Below the pieces are notes generated by a model. That model ran no database searches and had not been told where the DNA came from. It saw nothing but the letters and a program-made list of their open reading frames with translations. Below are positions 34,890-42,321 of a stretch of 64,000 nucleotides of DNA, piece after piece; within the stretch, counting starts at the first letter, position 1, and every line of letters starts with the position of its first letter. The DNA is from Dysgonomonas hofstadii (GTDB lineage Bacteria > Bacteroidota > Bacteroidia > Bacteroidales > Dysgonomonadaceae): NCBI RefSeq assembly GCF_014196915.1, contig NZ_JACIEP010000010.1:92746-156745 (forward strand), given 5' to 3'. A program made the position numbers and the translations under genes.

Positions 34890-35852
34890 TTACTTCATCT
34901 CAGCTATCAGTTTTCTTTGTGTATCGAAAAAACGGAGCTGTTTGATCTCGTTACACTGAGTGATCAGTGTTGTGTATCTGATAAGGGATTCTATCCATTC
35001 TTTCTGGCGCAAGCAAAACTCCGGATTGGTAGATGATACTATATCTCCGGCAGGCGACCATATATGGAATACAACAGTATCATCATATTCCACATACGAA
35101 TAGCTGGGCTCTATATCCACGTTTGACAGATAGACCTTGATGTCGGCCTGACAAGCGTTTGTTCCGGTGCGCACAACATTACTCATGATGTCTACTATCT
35201 GTAGCAGTTCTTCTCTGAATATTTCCATATCTTTGTCGTTGATAAGGTCGCTCCGGCGAAAATATTCTATTTCTTTTATTGTAAAAAGGAAAATATTTTC
35301 ATCCAGTATAAGGTTTATCTCCCCTCTGGTATTCAGGCTTGTTTGCGCATATTCTTTAATACATCGGACCAGTGATTCGGGAACCTCAAAATCGTGGAAT
35401 GGTGTTTTTATCCTTCCTTTATATCTGTGGCAGCACCATTTATAGTAATAGAACTTTGATAACACCTGACTGAGGGTAGTTATTCCAAAAGGAAGCCTGT
35501 TCAATACAGAGTATTGCATGACATGTTTTACATCAAGGTTTCTGCTTGCGGCGGATATATTGTTTTGCAGTATTTCCCTATATCTGTCTTCAGGTTTTTC
35601 GGTTTTGCAAAGCGGCATATTCAGGTATACTTTCTTTGTATTGAAACCTATCAGCTTGTCGATGGAAATTTCAAGTTTCAAGGCCAGTATACTTACTTCT
35701 TCGAACGAAAAACACACCTCGTTACGGATCCTCCTGTATGCCGATTCTTTGCTGATTTCCAGCGTTTCTATCAGAAAATTAGCTAACTCCTTCGTCTGTG
35801 GAAAATGTTTATATAGGACAGCAGTTAACTCTTCGTTTAATCTATCTTTCAT
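34890..35852 (-). CDS. Helix-turn-helix regulator-like protein
   Basis: An ATG at 35852 gives 320 residues. An extension to 35864 would use GTG. Residues about 8-70 form an XRE-like HTH (FPQTKELANFLIETLEISKE, SAYRRIRNEVCFSFEEVSIL, LALKLEISIDKL). The remaining 250 residues are helical with a basic YYYKWCCHRYKGR patch and no known ligand-binding motif. From memory such proteins, often only named HTH or BetR-like, are frequent in Bacteroidota. DNA binding is likely, but target and signal are unknown. Confidence 0.75.
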   Translation of the reverse strand: MKDRLNEELTAVLYKHFPQTKELANFLIETLEISKESAYRRIRNEVCFSFEEVSILALKLEISIDKLIGFNTKKVYLNMPLCKTEKPEDRYREILQNNISAASRNLDVKHVMQYSVLNRLPFGITTLSQVLSKFYYYKWCCHRYKGRIKTPFHDFEVPESLVRCIKEYAQTSLNTRGEINLILDENIFLFTIKEIEYFRRSDLINDKDMEIFREELLQIVDIMSNVVRTGTNACQADIKVYLSNVDIEPSYSYVEYDDTVVFHIWSPAGDIVSSTNPEFCLRQKEWIESLIRYTTLITQCNEIKQLRFFDTQRKLIAEMK

Positions 35853-35965
35853 AACGTTTATCACAATAATTTAAAGATCTGGGCATAGTTGCCAATCTGA
35901 TATTTAGCAATTGCCGATCCAATTTACAAATAAATTACTTATAAAGTCCATTATTTGTTAAAATA

Positions 35966-36337
35966 TTACAGAATGCCATTAAAATATTCCAATTGCTTCT
36001 TTTTCGATAATCTGTTAATCACTTCGGTGACCGAATGATTCACCAGCTCCACAATCAGTTTATCCGGTACGTCGCTTTCCAGATAAACAGCATTCCATTT
36101 CCCGGTTCTGGTGTGGTCGCCGTGTATAATTCCTGCATATTTTTCACGGAGTTCTTCCGATCTTTCCGGATTACATTTCATGCTGGCCCTGAACTGTCCG
36201 TCTTTCGGTGCTATGTGTATGTATGCGAACATTTTATCCATTACCTTAAACACCAGCACGTTCTTGTCTAAAAACGGAAAACTTTCGGTAGTTCCTTTAA
36301 TAGATAAACAATAATCTCTGAATATTTCAATATTCAT
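35966..36337 (-). CDS. MmcQ/YjbR-family DNA-binding-like protein
   Basis: A 123-residue protein with the family signature: MNIEIFRDYCLSIKGTTESF-PFLDKNVLVFKVMDKMFAYI, then LREKYAGIIHGDHTRTGKWN and the C-terminal VNHSVTEVINRLSKKKQ. MmcQ/YjbR proteins have a CyaY-like fold and were suggested to bind DNA. The function is unsettled. It starts 12 bases after the stop codon of the upstream 84-residue protein gene, suggesting one transcript. Confidence 0.9.
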   Translation of the reverse strand: MNIEIFRDYCLSIKGTTESFPFLDKNVLVFKVMDKMFAYIHIAPKDGQFRASMKCNPERSEELREKYAGIIHGDHTRTGKWNAVYLESDVPDKLIVELVNHSVTEVINRLSKKKQLEYFNGIL

Positions 36338-36349
36338 ATTGGTTCAATA

Positions 36350-36604
36350 TTACCCCTTTTTGTCGCTGTCTATTGTAAAGCCTGCCACACATGAATTATA
36401 TACAACTACCCAATTTACAGGAATTTCTTCCAGATCGACCTGTTTCGCTTTATAATAAAATATCCAGGAAGAGCTTTCTTTCTCATTGTTAAGCCGTAAA
36501 TGGCAAATATCCTTGTCGTATGCATCTGTGTAGAACATGACCGGATTCTGTTTATCTCCCATCCATACTATCTTTTCTTTTAGTTTTTCTTTTATGGTGT
36601 TCAT
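36350..36604 (-). CDS. Small hypothetical protein
   Basis: An 84-residue soluble protein (KLKEKIVWMGDKQNPVMFYT ... VNWVVVYNSCVAGFTIDSDK). No family recognised. It is adjacent to and upstream of the MmcQ/YjbR gene on the same strand. There is no signal peptide. The compact mixed composition and reasonable start favour a real gene. Confidence 0.65.
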   Translation of the reverse strand: MNTIKEKLKEKIVWMGDKQNPVMFYTDAYDKDICHLRLNNEKESSSWIFYYKAKQVDLEEIPVNWVVVYNSCVAGFTIDSDKKG

Positions 36605-36751
36605 CGCGCTTATAGTCAGATTATTAGTTAGTTTTTATTTTCATTTTTTTTTACTGAAAACGGGTAATATATTCAGGCTTAAACCTTTCTGATGTATGCT
36701 ATTTATAAGAATTATAAACAAGGGTTAATATTGGATTATATGGTTCAAATA

Positions 36752-36783
36752 TTTGCATATATTTAAAATATAGTCTAAATTTG
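36752..36783 (+). promoter_or_regulatory. Promoter of the phage early module
   Basis: TTTG at 36752-36755 and TAAATTTG at 36776-36783 match the -33/-7 consensus with a 20-bp spacer. Transcription would start near 36790, leaving a leader of about 115 bases before the first gene. The rest of the 36605-36906 gap is AT-rich without a gene. Confidence 0.75.
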
Positions 36784-36906
36784 AACTATTGATAATCGCT
36801 TACTTAATAATGTAAATATACTATGATTTTATGAATTTTTATTTCGATTATCTATTCTAAAAACGGTGGATTTAAATAAATAACATAAATACAAATAAAA
36901 AGAAGT

Positions 36907-37242
36907 ATGGGTGCCTTAAAGATCGAATGTTTCTGCAATGAGAAGCAGATGGAAAAAATTGTTGGTATGGTGGCCGGTCATCTGACAGATTGCGATAGAA
37001 CTGATATCGCCGATTTTGATGACATGGTAGATGGTGTACGCGTGTGTGCGGAGTTTGAGACATATATGGATGCTGTAAATGTAAAGACGGCCGAAATACT
37101 GGATGGTGACTGGGATCTGTTGTATGAAGATTCTGCGGTATTTACCTCACGCTTGCGGACTGTGGTAGATGAATACAACCGCCGCCAGAGTGATTACAGG
37201 TATCAGGCGCACCATGTCGTGCAGGATCGGTGGGAAGATTAA
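36907..37242 (+). CDS. Small acidic protein, first gene of the early module
   Basis: A 111-residue acidic protein with no signal peptide: MGALKIECFCNEKQMEKIVG, then TDIADFDDMVDGVRVCAEFE and a C-terminal RRQSDYRYQAHHVVQDRW. No family is recognised. It is 24 bases upstream of the small membrane protein gene. Its promoter at 36752 appears to drive the operon. It may be a regulator or a counter-defence factor of the phage, but no motif supports a choice. Confidence 0.65.
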   Translation: MGALKIECFCNEKQMEKIVGMVAGHLTDCDRTDIADFDDMVDGVRVCAEFETYMDAVNVKTAEILDGDWDLLYEDSAVFTSRLRTVVDEYNRRQSDYRYQAHHVVQDRWED

Positions 37243-37266
37243 CCGGGAAATTTAAAGAAAAAGGAG

Positions 37267-37470
37267 ATGAAGAAAGTGTGTTTAATTATTGCCAACTGGC
37301 TGTTTTCATTTATTTTACTCATATATAACGGAGATAGTCTGATGCTGGTTTTTTTTGTTGTGGCTTACTTCTCTGTGGCTTGTTTGTTACTCAATAAGTA
37401 CAGCAGGCAGGTAAATGAGGTGCTGAACAGGATGAATGACCGGATAGATAGAATCTTGTCGGGCCGATGA
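37267..37470 (+). CDS. Small membrane protein of the early module
   Basis: A 67-residue protein with two transmembrane helices (LIIANWLFSFILLIYN and LMLVFFVVAYFSVACLLL) and a basic/helical tail (NEVLNRMNDRIDRILSGR). A clear AAGGAG precedes the ATG by one to two bases. The stop overlaps the next start (ATGA at 37467-37470), indicating coupled translation. The function is unknown. Confidence 0.7.
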   Translation: MKKVCLIIANWLFSFILLIYNGDSLMLVFFVVAYFSVACLLLNKYSRQVNEVLNRMNDRIDRILSGR

Positions 37471-38048
37471 CTTACATAGACCTCATTAATGCAGTATGGG
37501 AGCTGAGAGAGCAGGGGGTTATCACCATGTATGAACACGATCTGTACAGCTATCTTTTGCATAAGTGTAACCGCCTGAGCTGGAAGAATCCTTTCTATCA
37601 GTCTTCTTCGATAATGTGTGCTGTACTTGGTATTAACCGCAATGCACTGATGGATAGGCGTAGAAAGCTGAAGCAGCTGGGATTGATAACTTACAGAGAG
37701 GGCACAGCCAAAACCCGCCCTGCTGAATACCGGATACTGATGGTAGATAGTAGCAGGTACCTGGACACAGGCAACCGGAGGCCCAAAAGTAAAACAAAAA
37801 AAGTGCAGCAAACAGGTGGCATATTCAAAAAGCCATCACTGGCAGATGTAGTCACCTATTGCCGCGAGAGGGGGAGCGTAACAGATGCACAGGCATTTTT
37901 TGACTTTTACGAATCGAAAGGCTGGATGATAGGCCGCAATAAAATGAAGGATTGGCGTGCGGCTATAAGAACATGGGAAAAGAAGCAACAAGCGGTACGG
38001 CACAATTCAGCCGATCATGACAATGAAAAAAGATATGAAAAATTTTGA
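37467..38048 (+). CDS. Phage replication-initiator-like protein
   Basis: A 193-residue protein. The N-terminal 95 residues look like a winged helix (YLLHKCNRLSWKNPFYQSSS, LGINRNALMDRRRKLKQLGL). After a basic linker comes a C-terminal region with ADVVTYCRERG...FFDFYESKGWMIGRNKMKDW then RAAIRTWEK. The F-FYESKGW-G-MKDW-AA--W signature is typical of DnaD-like or O-like initiators in Bacteroidota phages and plasmids. It overlaps the DnaC-like gene by 32 bases. The expected role is origin binding and helicase loading with that partner. Confidence 0.8.
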   Translation: MTYIDLINAVWELREQGVITMYEHDLYSYLLHKCNRLSWKNPFYQSSSIMCAVLGINRNALMDRRRKLKQLGLITYREGTAKTRPAEYRILMVDSSRYLDTGNRRPKSKTKKVQQTGGIFKKPSLADVVTYCRERGSVTDAQAFFDFYESKGWMIGRNKMKDWRAAIRTWEKKQQAVRHNSADHDNEKRYEKF

Positions 38049-38622
38049 ATCGATAGCAGCCGGTATGCAGCGTCTGCAGATGCCTGTCCCGGACGAAAGG
38101 TTAATGGTGCGCATTCCGGGAGCGGAAGATGTGCTTGCAGCCGGACTCAGGTATTTCCTTTCCAGATCGGGGGGAGAGATGCAATGGTTGCCCGAGTATG
38201 GTCAGGTAGCTTCGTGGCTCACCGACAATGAGGGTAGGGGGCTTTTCCTTTACGGGAACTGCGGGCGTGGCAAAAGCCTGTTGTGCAGGTATGTGATTCC
38301 GGCCATCCTGCTGGGGTATTGCCAGCGTGTAGTGTCGGTTTTCGATACATCGGAGATGAACAGCCGGCTCGATTATGTATTGTCACGCAATCTGATCAGC
38401 CTAGATGATATAGGAACCGAGGAGGTGAGTAATGTGTACGGAAATAAACGGCTGGCTTTTGCCGAAATAATGGATTCTGCTGAAAAATATGGTAAACTGG
38501 TCATTGTGTCATCGAACCTGACTGTGGCTGAAATTAAAAAACGCTATGGAGACCGTGTGCTTGACCGTGTAGTGGCCACAACAAAGCGGGTCTTGTTTGA
38601 GGGGGAAAGTCTCAGAAAATAA
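38017..38622 (+). CDS. DnaC-like helicase-loader ATPase
   Basis: A 201-residue P-loop protein: Walker A in GLFLYGNCGRGKSLL (the GxxGxGKS form here is GNCGRGKS), Walker B in LISLDDIGTEE, sensor 1 in LVIVSSNLT and an arginine-rich C-terminus (YGDRVLDRVVATTKRV). This matches DnaC/IstB-type AAA+ loaders. Start codons at 38017, 38023 and 38035 are all possible. The overlap with the preceding initiator-like gene supports a joint role in loading replicative helicase for phage replication. Confidence 0.88.
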   Translation: MTMKKDMKNFESIAAGMQRLQMPVPDERLMVRIPGAEDVLAAGLRYFLSRSGGEMQWLPEYGQVASWLTDNEGRGLFLYGNCGRGKSLLCRYVIPAILLGYCQRVVSVFDTSEMNSRLDYVLSRNLISLDDIGTEEVSNVYGNKRLAFAEIMDSAEKYGKLVIVSSNLTVAEIKKRYGDRVLDRVVATTKRVLFEGESLRK

Positions 38623-38649
38623 AATATATAACGATTAAAACTAAACAAA

Positions 38650-39261
38650 ATGAAACTGGGAAACAGTAAAGGAAATAACACCGGTAAGAAATATCACATA
38701 CGTAAGCGTGACGAACAGAAGGAGCCAAAACCCGCAAACCAGAAAAGGGCAGAGGAATTTAACAAATGGTTTGCTGAAAATTATCAGTTACTGATAAATT
38801 TCCTGATATCAAAAAATTCGTACGACGAAGATGTTTTCAATGCAACTTATATACGTATGAGCGAGAAATTGTTGTTCACAGGCGAGAAAATAGACGATTA
38901 CAGGGCTTACTTCCATCGCTCCTATTATACTAATTATATTCTTGACAAAACAAGGGAATCGCGTTATGTACCATTGCCTTCCTATACCAACCTGGAAGCG
39001 CATCACAGCAATCCGTACGAAAGAGAGTGGATGCAGACGAAGCTGGAACTTGATATTTTCGATTATGTGTACGATCGTTACGAGCTCAGGGAATTCGAAC
39101 TGTTTAAGATGTATATAAGCCTCAAGCCGGCTATAAATTATCATACACTGGCGCAGATCACACATGTACAGGTGCATAATATTCAGCGTATCGTATCGAG
39201 GATTCTTTCCGATATACGTAGCAACAAAGAGTTGGTAGGCAGATACAAGGAGATAGGATGA
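38650..39261 (+). CDS. Sigma-70-like phage transcription factor
   Basis: A 203-residue protein with a basic N-terminus (GKKYHIRKRDEQKEPKP), a region-2-like helical segment (EEFNKWFAENYQLLINFLI, DEDVFNATYIRMSEKLL, FHRSYYTNYILDKTRESR), and a C-terminal HTH-like YHTLAQITHVQVHNIQRIVS with VSRILSDIRSNKE. The layout resembles ECF-type sigma factors used by Bacteroidota phages for late transcription. If so it would activate a late promoter. No such promoter was located. A foldback element follows its stop codon. Confidence 0.7.
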   Translation: MKLGNSKGNNTGKKYHIRKRDEQKEPKPANQKRAEEFNKWFAENYQLLINFLISKNSYDEDVFNATYIRMSEKLLFTGEKIDDYRAYFHRSYYTNYILDKTRESRYVPLPSYTNLEAHHSNPYEREWMQTKLELDIFDYVYDRYELREFELFKMYISLKPAINYHTLAQITHVQVHNIQRIVSRILSDIRSNKELVGRYKEIG

Positions 39262-39282
39262 GGGATGAATTATAAGTTATAA

Positions 39283-40081
39283 ATTATGCGAATCAGTATT
39301 TGAAATTATTATGATTGTAAAAAATAATAACTCAATTATACTAACGCGCCTATCGGCTTGTTTTCTCAACTTTTGTCTTGATACAAAAGTTACAAAAACT
39401 AATAAAGATTGAATACACTACGTTCGGTAAATTTCAAGCAAGCTTGACTTTACTCTCACTTAAACGTGTGTTTCAAGGCTAGAGTCCTCGCAGACCCACC
39501 ATCTGCTTTGCAGCTAAACGGGCTGAACTCGCCTGCGGCTTAGACAGCACCCAGTTTCACGCAGCTTTCACAGGGTGGGTACCCCTGCTGCGGACATGAT
39601 GACGGAGAAGCCCCCTCTAACTCCCCTTGGGGTCGGGCTGTTAAGTTCTCTGCTTTGTTCTGTTATTTTCTGCTGTCATCCTGAGTGAAACGAAGGATCT
39701 CTTATCTTACAAGAGATGTTTCACTCCGTTCAACATGACAAAGAGGGTATAAGTTTCAGAACTTAACAGCCCTGCCCCCAAGGGGGAGAACATCCCTCCC
39801 CTTTGGGGAGGCTAGGAGGGGCCCGTCGTGGCTTTGCCCGGTGGCATTAGGCCGAAGTGCGGGGTACCCGTCAGGTGAAAGGGGCGTGAAACCAAATATT
39901 GTTTGAGCCGTAGGCGAGTTTATTTGGTTTAGTCCCTGAGCCTGTAACGGGTCGCACGAAGGACGAGCCACCAAAGCATTTTTGCATCCTTTTTTTGCTT
40001 AGGAAAAAAGGATGGCAAGTAATCTTCGATTACGCGCAGTAAAAAATAGAACAATTAAATCTAACTGCTGATTCGCATGAA
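39283..40081. repeat. Large foldback element, copy C
   Basis: The left end ATGCGAATCAG (39286-39296) and the right end CTGATTCGCAT (40068-40078) form a perfect 11-bp terminal inverted repeat. Internally AACTCGCCTGCGGCTTAGAC near 39528 pairs with GAGCCGTAGGCGAGTTTATT near 39905. Palindromic elements of two other families are nested inside at 39611-39825. No coding potential. It sits between the sigma-like gene and a 50-residue protein gene. Confidence 0.85.
39611..39825. repeat. Nested palindromic elements: GTCATCC copy 3 inside a CCCCTTGGGG element (copy 3)
   Basis: The outer arms are CCCCCTCTAACTCCCCTTGG (from 39611) and CCCCTTTGGGGAGGCTAGGA (to about 39823). Inside, GGGCTGTTAAGTTCT at 39635-39649 pairs perfectly with 39758-39772. 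Between these lies the core TGTCATCCTGAGTGAAACGA...TTCACTCCGTTCAACATGAC. It is therefore an element inside an element inside foldback copy C. Confidence 0.85.
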
Positions 40082-40118
40082 TTATGAATGTTTGTCTACT
40101 AACTACTAAATATATACC

Positions 40119-40271
40119 ATGTTTATAATAAAAGAAATCAGAGTGATAGGTGTCACCCGCCTGAAGGTAGAAGTGGAGACGGATAATATTGAAGAGTTTC
40201 GTCGCGAGTGTGCCCGTACTTATAAAGTGAAGTTGAGGCAGATAAAATTCATATATGAAGAAAGGGAGTAA
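40119..40271 (+). CDS. Small 50-residue protein of the early module
   Basis: The open frame ATG 40119 to TAA encodes 50 residues: MFIIKEIRVIGVTRLKVEVE, then TDNIEEFRRECARTYKVKLR and QIKFIYEERE. Alternating charged and aliphatic residues suggest a compact beta-beta-alpha-beta fold. It has an AT-rich upstream region and sits between foldback copy C and the candidate small RNA. The codon pattern looks coding, but no homologue is known to me. Confidence 0.55.
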   Translation: MFIIKEIRVIGVTRLKVEVETDNIEEFRRECARTYKVKLRQIKFIYEERE

Positions 40272-40282
40272 ATCCGGATAGT

Positions 40283-40376
40283 AAAAAAAGAAAGGGCTGT
40301 TGCGTCACGCATAAGCCCTGTCCAACCTTGAGACAAACTTAAAAACTACGCGGGGTAGTAATATGCTGATGTTTTG
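40283..40376 (-). ncRNA. Candidate small RNA with promoter and terminator (motif copy 2)
   Basis: On the minus strand a -7 box TATCTTTG (40382-40389) is followed by TAGTTTTTAAGTTTGTCTCA then AGGTTGGACAGGGCT. The hairpin AGGGCTTATGCG...AACAGCCCT ends in TTTCTTTTTTTAC. The part before the hairpin is about 80 percent identical to 13037-13110. A transcript of about 95 bases, antisense to the gap before the repressor gene, is predicted. It has no open frame. Confidence 0.5.
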
Positions 40377-40389
40377 TAAGGCAAAGATA

Positions 40390-40733
40390 ATATAATAAAT
40401 CTCAATAATAAATCTCGATAATGGAATAATTCTAATGTATATAGTATTATTTCAAAGTTACTTTTTCGGTTTGGTTAATGATTTTAGGCAGAAAAGGACG
40501 CATTTTAGTGCGCCCTGTCTAACAAAACAATCCCTATGAGAGGATTATTCAATTGTCCTGTACATGTATTCTTATGCTGTTGTTCTTGTGTTTATCTATC
40601 GTGCCTTTTGATATTCAATAACAAAGGTAATGGTAGTTGTGTAAAATAGCAAGTGTTATGTTGAAAAATAAGTTTAATTTCTATTTATGTGTTGGTATTT
40701 TTCTAAGTGCTCTTATTTGTAAACGTAAAAGAA
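40390..40733. other. Non-coding region upstream of the repressor gene
   Basis: This AT-rich stretch holds an imperfect palindrome around GGACGCATTTTAGTGCGCCC (40496-40516) and a smaller AATCC...GGATT pair near 40529-40546. Either could be a repressor operator or a terminator for leftward transcription (TCCTTTTCTGCC on the minus strand). No open frame seen. Confidence 0.5.
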
Positions 40734-40762
40734 TTGTCTTTAATTGAATAATGCTATCTTTG
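40734..40762 (+). promoter_or_regulatory. Promoter of the S24-type repressor gene
   Basis: TTG at 40734-40736 and TATCTTTG at 40755-40762 with an 18-bp spacer fit the -33/-7 pattern, giving a leader of about 35 bases. Confidence 0.6.
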
Positions 40763-40802
40763 TTATATAACTCATATTTTACACTGGACTATTTATATTA
40801 TT

Positions 40803-41528
40803 ATGATCTCACAAGAAGACAACACACTGACACAAAAAGAGCGTATTCTGAAATTTCTGGAACAACAGGGTATAACTAAGAATAAGTTCTACATGCAAAC
40901 TGGTATATCTAATGGCACCCTCGATAAAAAAAGCGGTGTCACAGGTGATACTATAACCAAGATCCATGCTGCCTATTCCGATTTGAATCTCGATTGGCTG
41001 ATTGCAGGAGAAGGAGAGATGCTGAAGTCTTCGGTTTTCTCTATTCATAGCGATCTCAAGTCGATACGTGACCAGTATGCGGCTATTGTAAACATCGATC
41101 CGGATGATATTTCCGAAAAGAATATCATAAATATGGAATCCCCGCTTGAGTTTGTTCCTATATTTTCGTATAGGGAATCTCATCCGTGCGAGGGCTATCT
41201 GTCTATACCCAAATTGGGTAACTGCGACGGAGCCGGATATGTGAAAACCGATAGTATGTACCCTCTGATAAAGCCGGGCGACATAGTTTGTTATAAGACT
41301 GCCAATAATACCAATCTCATACATTGGGGCGAAATGTATATTATTTATATCTTTATCGACGGAGAAGAATATCTTACCATAAAGAAAATTGAGAAGTCTG
41401 ATTTCGATGATGAGTATGTACGTCTGACCGGATATAATCAGATATATCAGCCAAAAGACATTCCGTTGAAAAACATACAATGGAAAGCTTTGATAAAAGC
41501 GCATGTGAGCTATAATTCTATTATGTAG
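40803..41528 (+). CDS. Phage repressor with HTH and S24 (LexA/CI) peptidase-like domain
   Basis: A 241-residue protein. Residues about 10-65 form an HTH (RILKFLEQQGITKNKFYMQT, then GISNGTLDKKSGVTGDTITK). The C-terminal half has S24 features: GAGYVKTDSMYPLIKPGDIV with Ser in DSMYP as the likely nucleophile, and EYLTIKKIEK with Lys as the partner. The cleavage site would be an Ala/Cys-Gly near CEGYLS or CDGAG. CI-like repressors of this class keep prophages silent and are inactivated by RecA (established for the class). It is the last gene of the early module, in the same direction and with its own promoter. Confidence 0.88.
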   Translation: MISQEDNTLTQKERILKFLEQQGITKNKFYMQTGISNGTLDKKSGVTGDTITKIHAAYSDLNLDWLIAGEGEMLKSSVFSIHSDLKSIRDQYAAIVNIDPDDISEKNIINMESPLEFVPIFSYRESHPCEGYLSIPKLGNCDGAGYVKTDSMYPLIKPGDIVCYKTANNTNLIHWGEMYIIYIFIDGEEYLTIKKIEKSDFDDEYVRLTGYNQIYQPKDIPLKNIQWKALIKAHVSYNSIM

Positions 41529-41546
41529 ATTCATGGCGTCTGATAA

Positions 41547-41580
41547 AAAAAGAGGAAAGCGCGGGCTTTCCTCTTTTCTT
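41547..41580. terminator. Terminator between the repressor and the MaoC-like gene
   Basis: An AAAAAGAGGAAAGC / GCTTTCCTCTTTT stem with a GCGG loop, A-rich on one side and T-rich on the other, lies between convergent genes. Confidence 0.85.
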
Positions 41581-41602
41581 ACGTTGCAGAGAATGTCTTA
41601 TT

Positions 41603-42070
41603 CTAATTATTAAAGTGATACAAAAATATCACAGTTTCTTCTAATGCGTTTTTTGGCGAATCCTTAATTTCCAGTACAACTTTAAGTTCTGCTTTTGCAA
41701 TGCCCCGCAGGTTAACCAGCGATTCCAGTTTTACCTTCAGGCGTATTTCGTTGTCTACAATCACAGGCTGATTGAATTTAAGTTTTTCTATTCCGTAGTT
41801 TATCAGCATTTTTATATTGTTCACCTCTATGACCTGATCCCACAGATAAGGTAATATGGAGACCATCAGATAACCATGGGCAATGGTATTCTTAAACGGA
41901 CTTTCTGTTTTTGCCCGCTCGGGATCGGTGTGTATCCACTGATAATCGAGTGTGGCGTCGGCAAATTTATTAATACGTTCTTGCGTGATTTTCAGATAAT
42001 CTGAAACTCCTAATTCCTGACCTACATACTTTTCGAAATCTTCGTAGGAATTGATGATAAGTTTACTCAT
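41603..42070 (-). CDS. MaoC-like dehydratase (hotdog fold)
   Basis: A start at 42070 (MSKLIINSYEDFEKYVGQEL) gives 155 residues. An upstream start at 42088 would add six residues and is less typical. The MaoC hydratase signature is present: DYLKITQERINKFADATLDY-QWIHTDPERAK with the catalytic Asp and His, and FKNTIAHGYLMVSILPYLW. The enzyme probably hydrates enoyl-CoA-type thioesters. The substrate is unknown. It is a single host gene beyond the phage module. Confidence 0.9.
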   Translation of the reverse strand: MSKLIINSYEDFEKYVGQELGVSDYLKITQERINKFADATLDYQWIHTDPERAKTESPFKNTIAHGYLMVSILPYLWDQVIEVNNIKMLINYGIEKLKFNQPVIVDNEIRLKVKLESLVNLRGIAKAELKVVLEIKDSPKNALEETVIFLYHFNN

Positions 42071-42321
42071 AAAAATGTTAATTAACAATCCTGCTGTAAA
42101 ATTATTGATATTAACTGATATTACAAAATTATCGGATATTTAATCATCTCATTTTGTAAAAACGGACTTCTGGTGTTTTGTTAAAATTTACTTAAAAAAT
42201 AATGAATCTTAAAAGATAGTTTGCCTCTCTCCGGAATTCAGGTTTGTATTTTGGCTATTTTTGCATCCGGTTAATTTTGAATATTAATAGTAGTTAAGTA
42301 TAAATTAAAAAAGATTGCAGA

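Larger units (their letters stand above)
36907..41528 (+). mobile_element. Phage early/replication module
   Basis: Seven same-strand genes: two small proteins, a replication-initiator-like protein, a DnaC-like ATPase, a sigma-like protein, a 50-residue protein and an S24-type repressor. Several genes overlap (ATGA at 37467, 32 bases at 38017), as in phage early operons. There is no integrase or recombinase. A large foldback element interrupts the set at 39283-40081. Confidence 0.7.
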
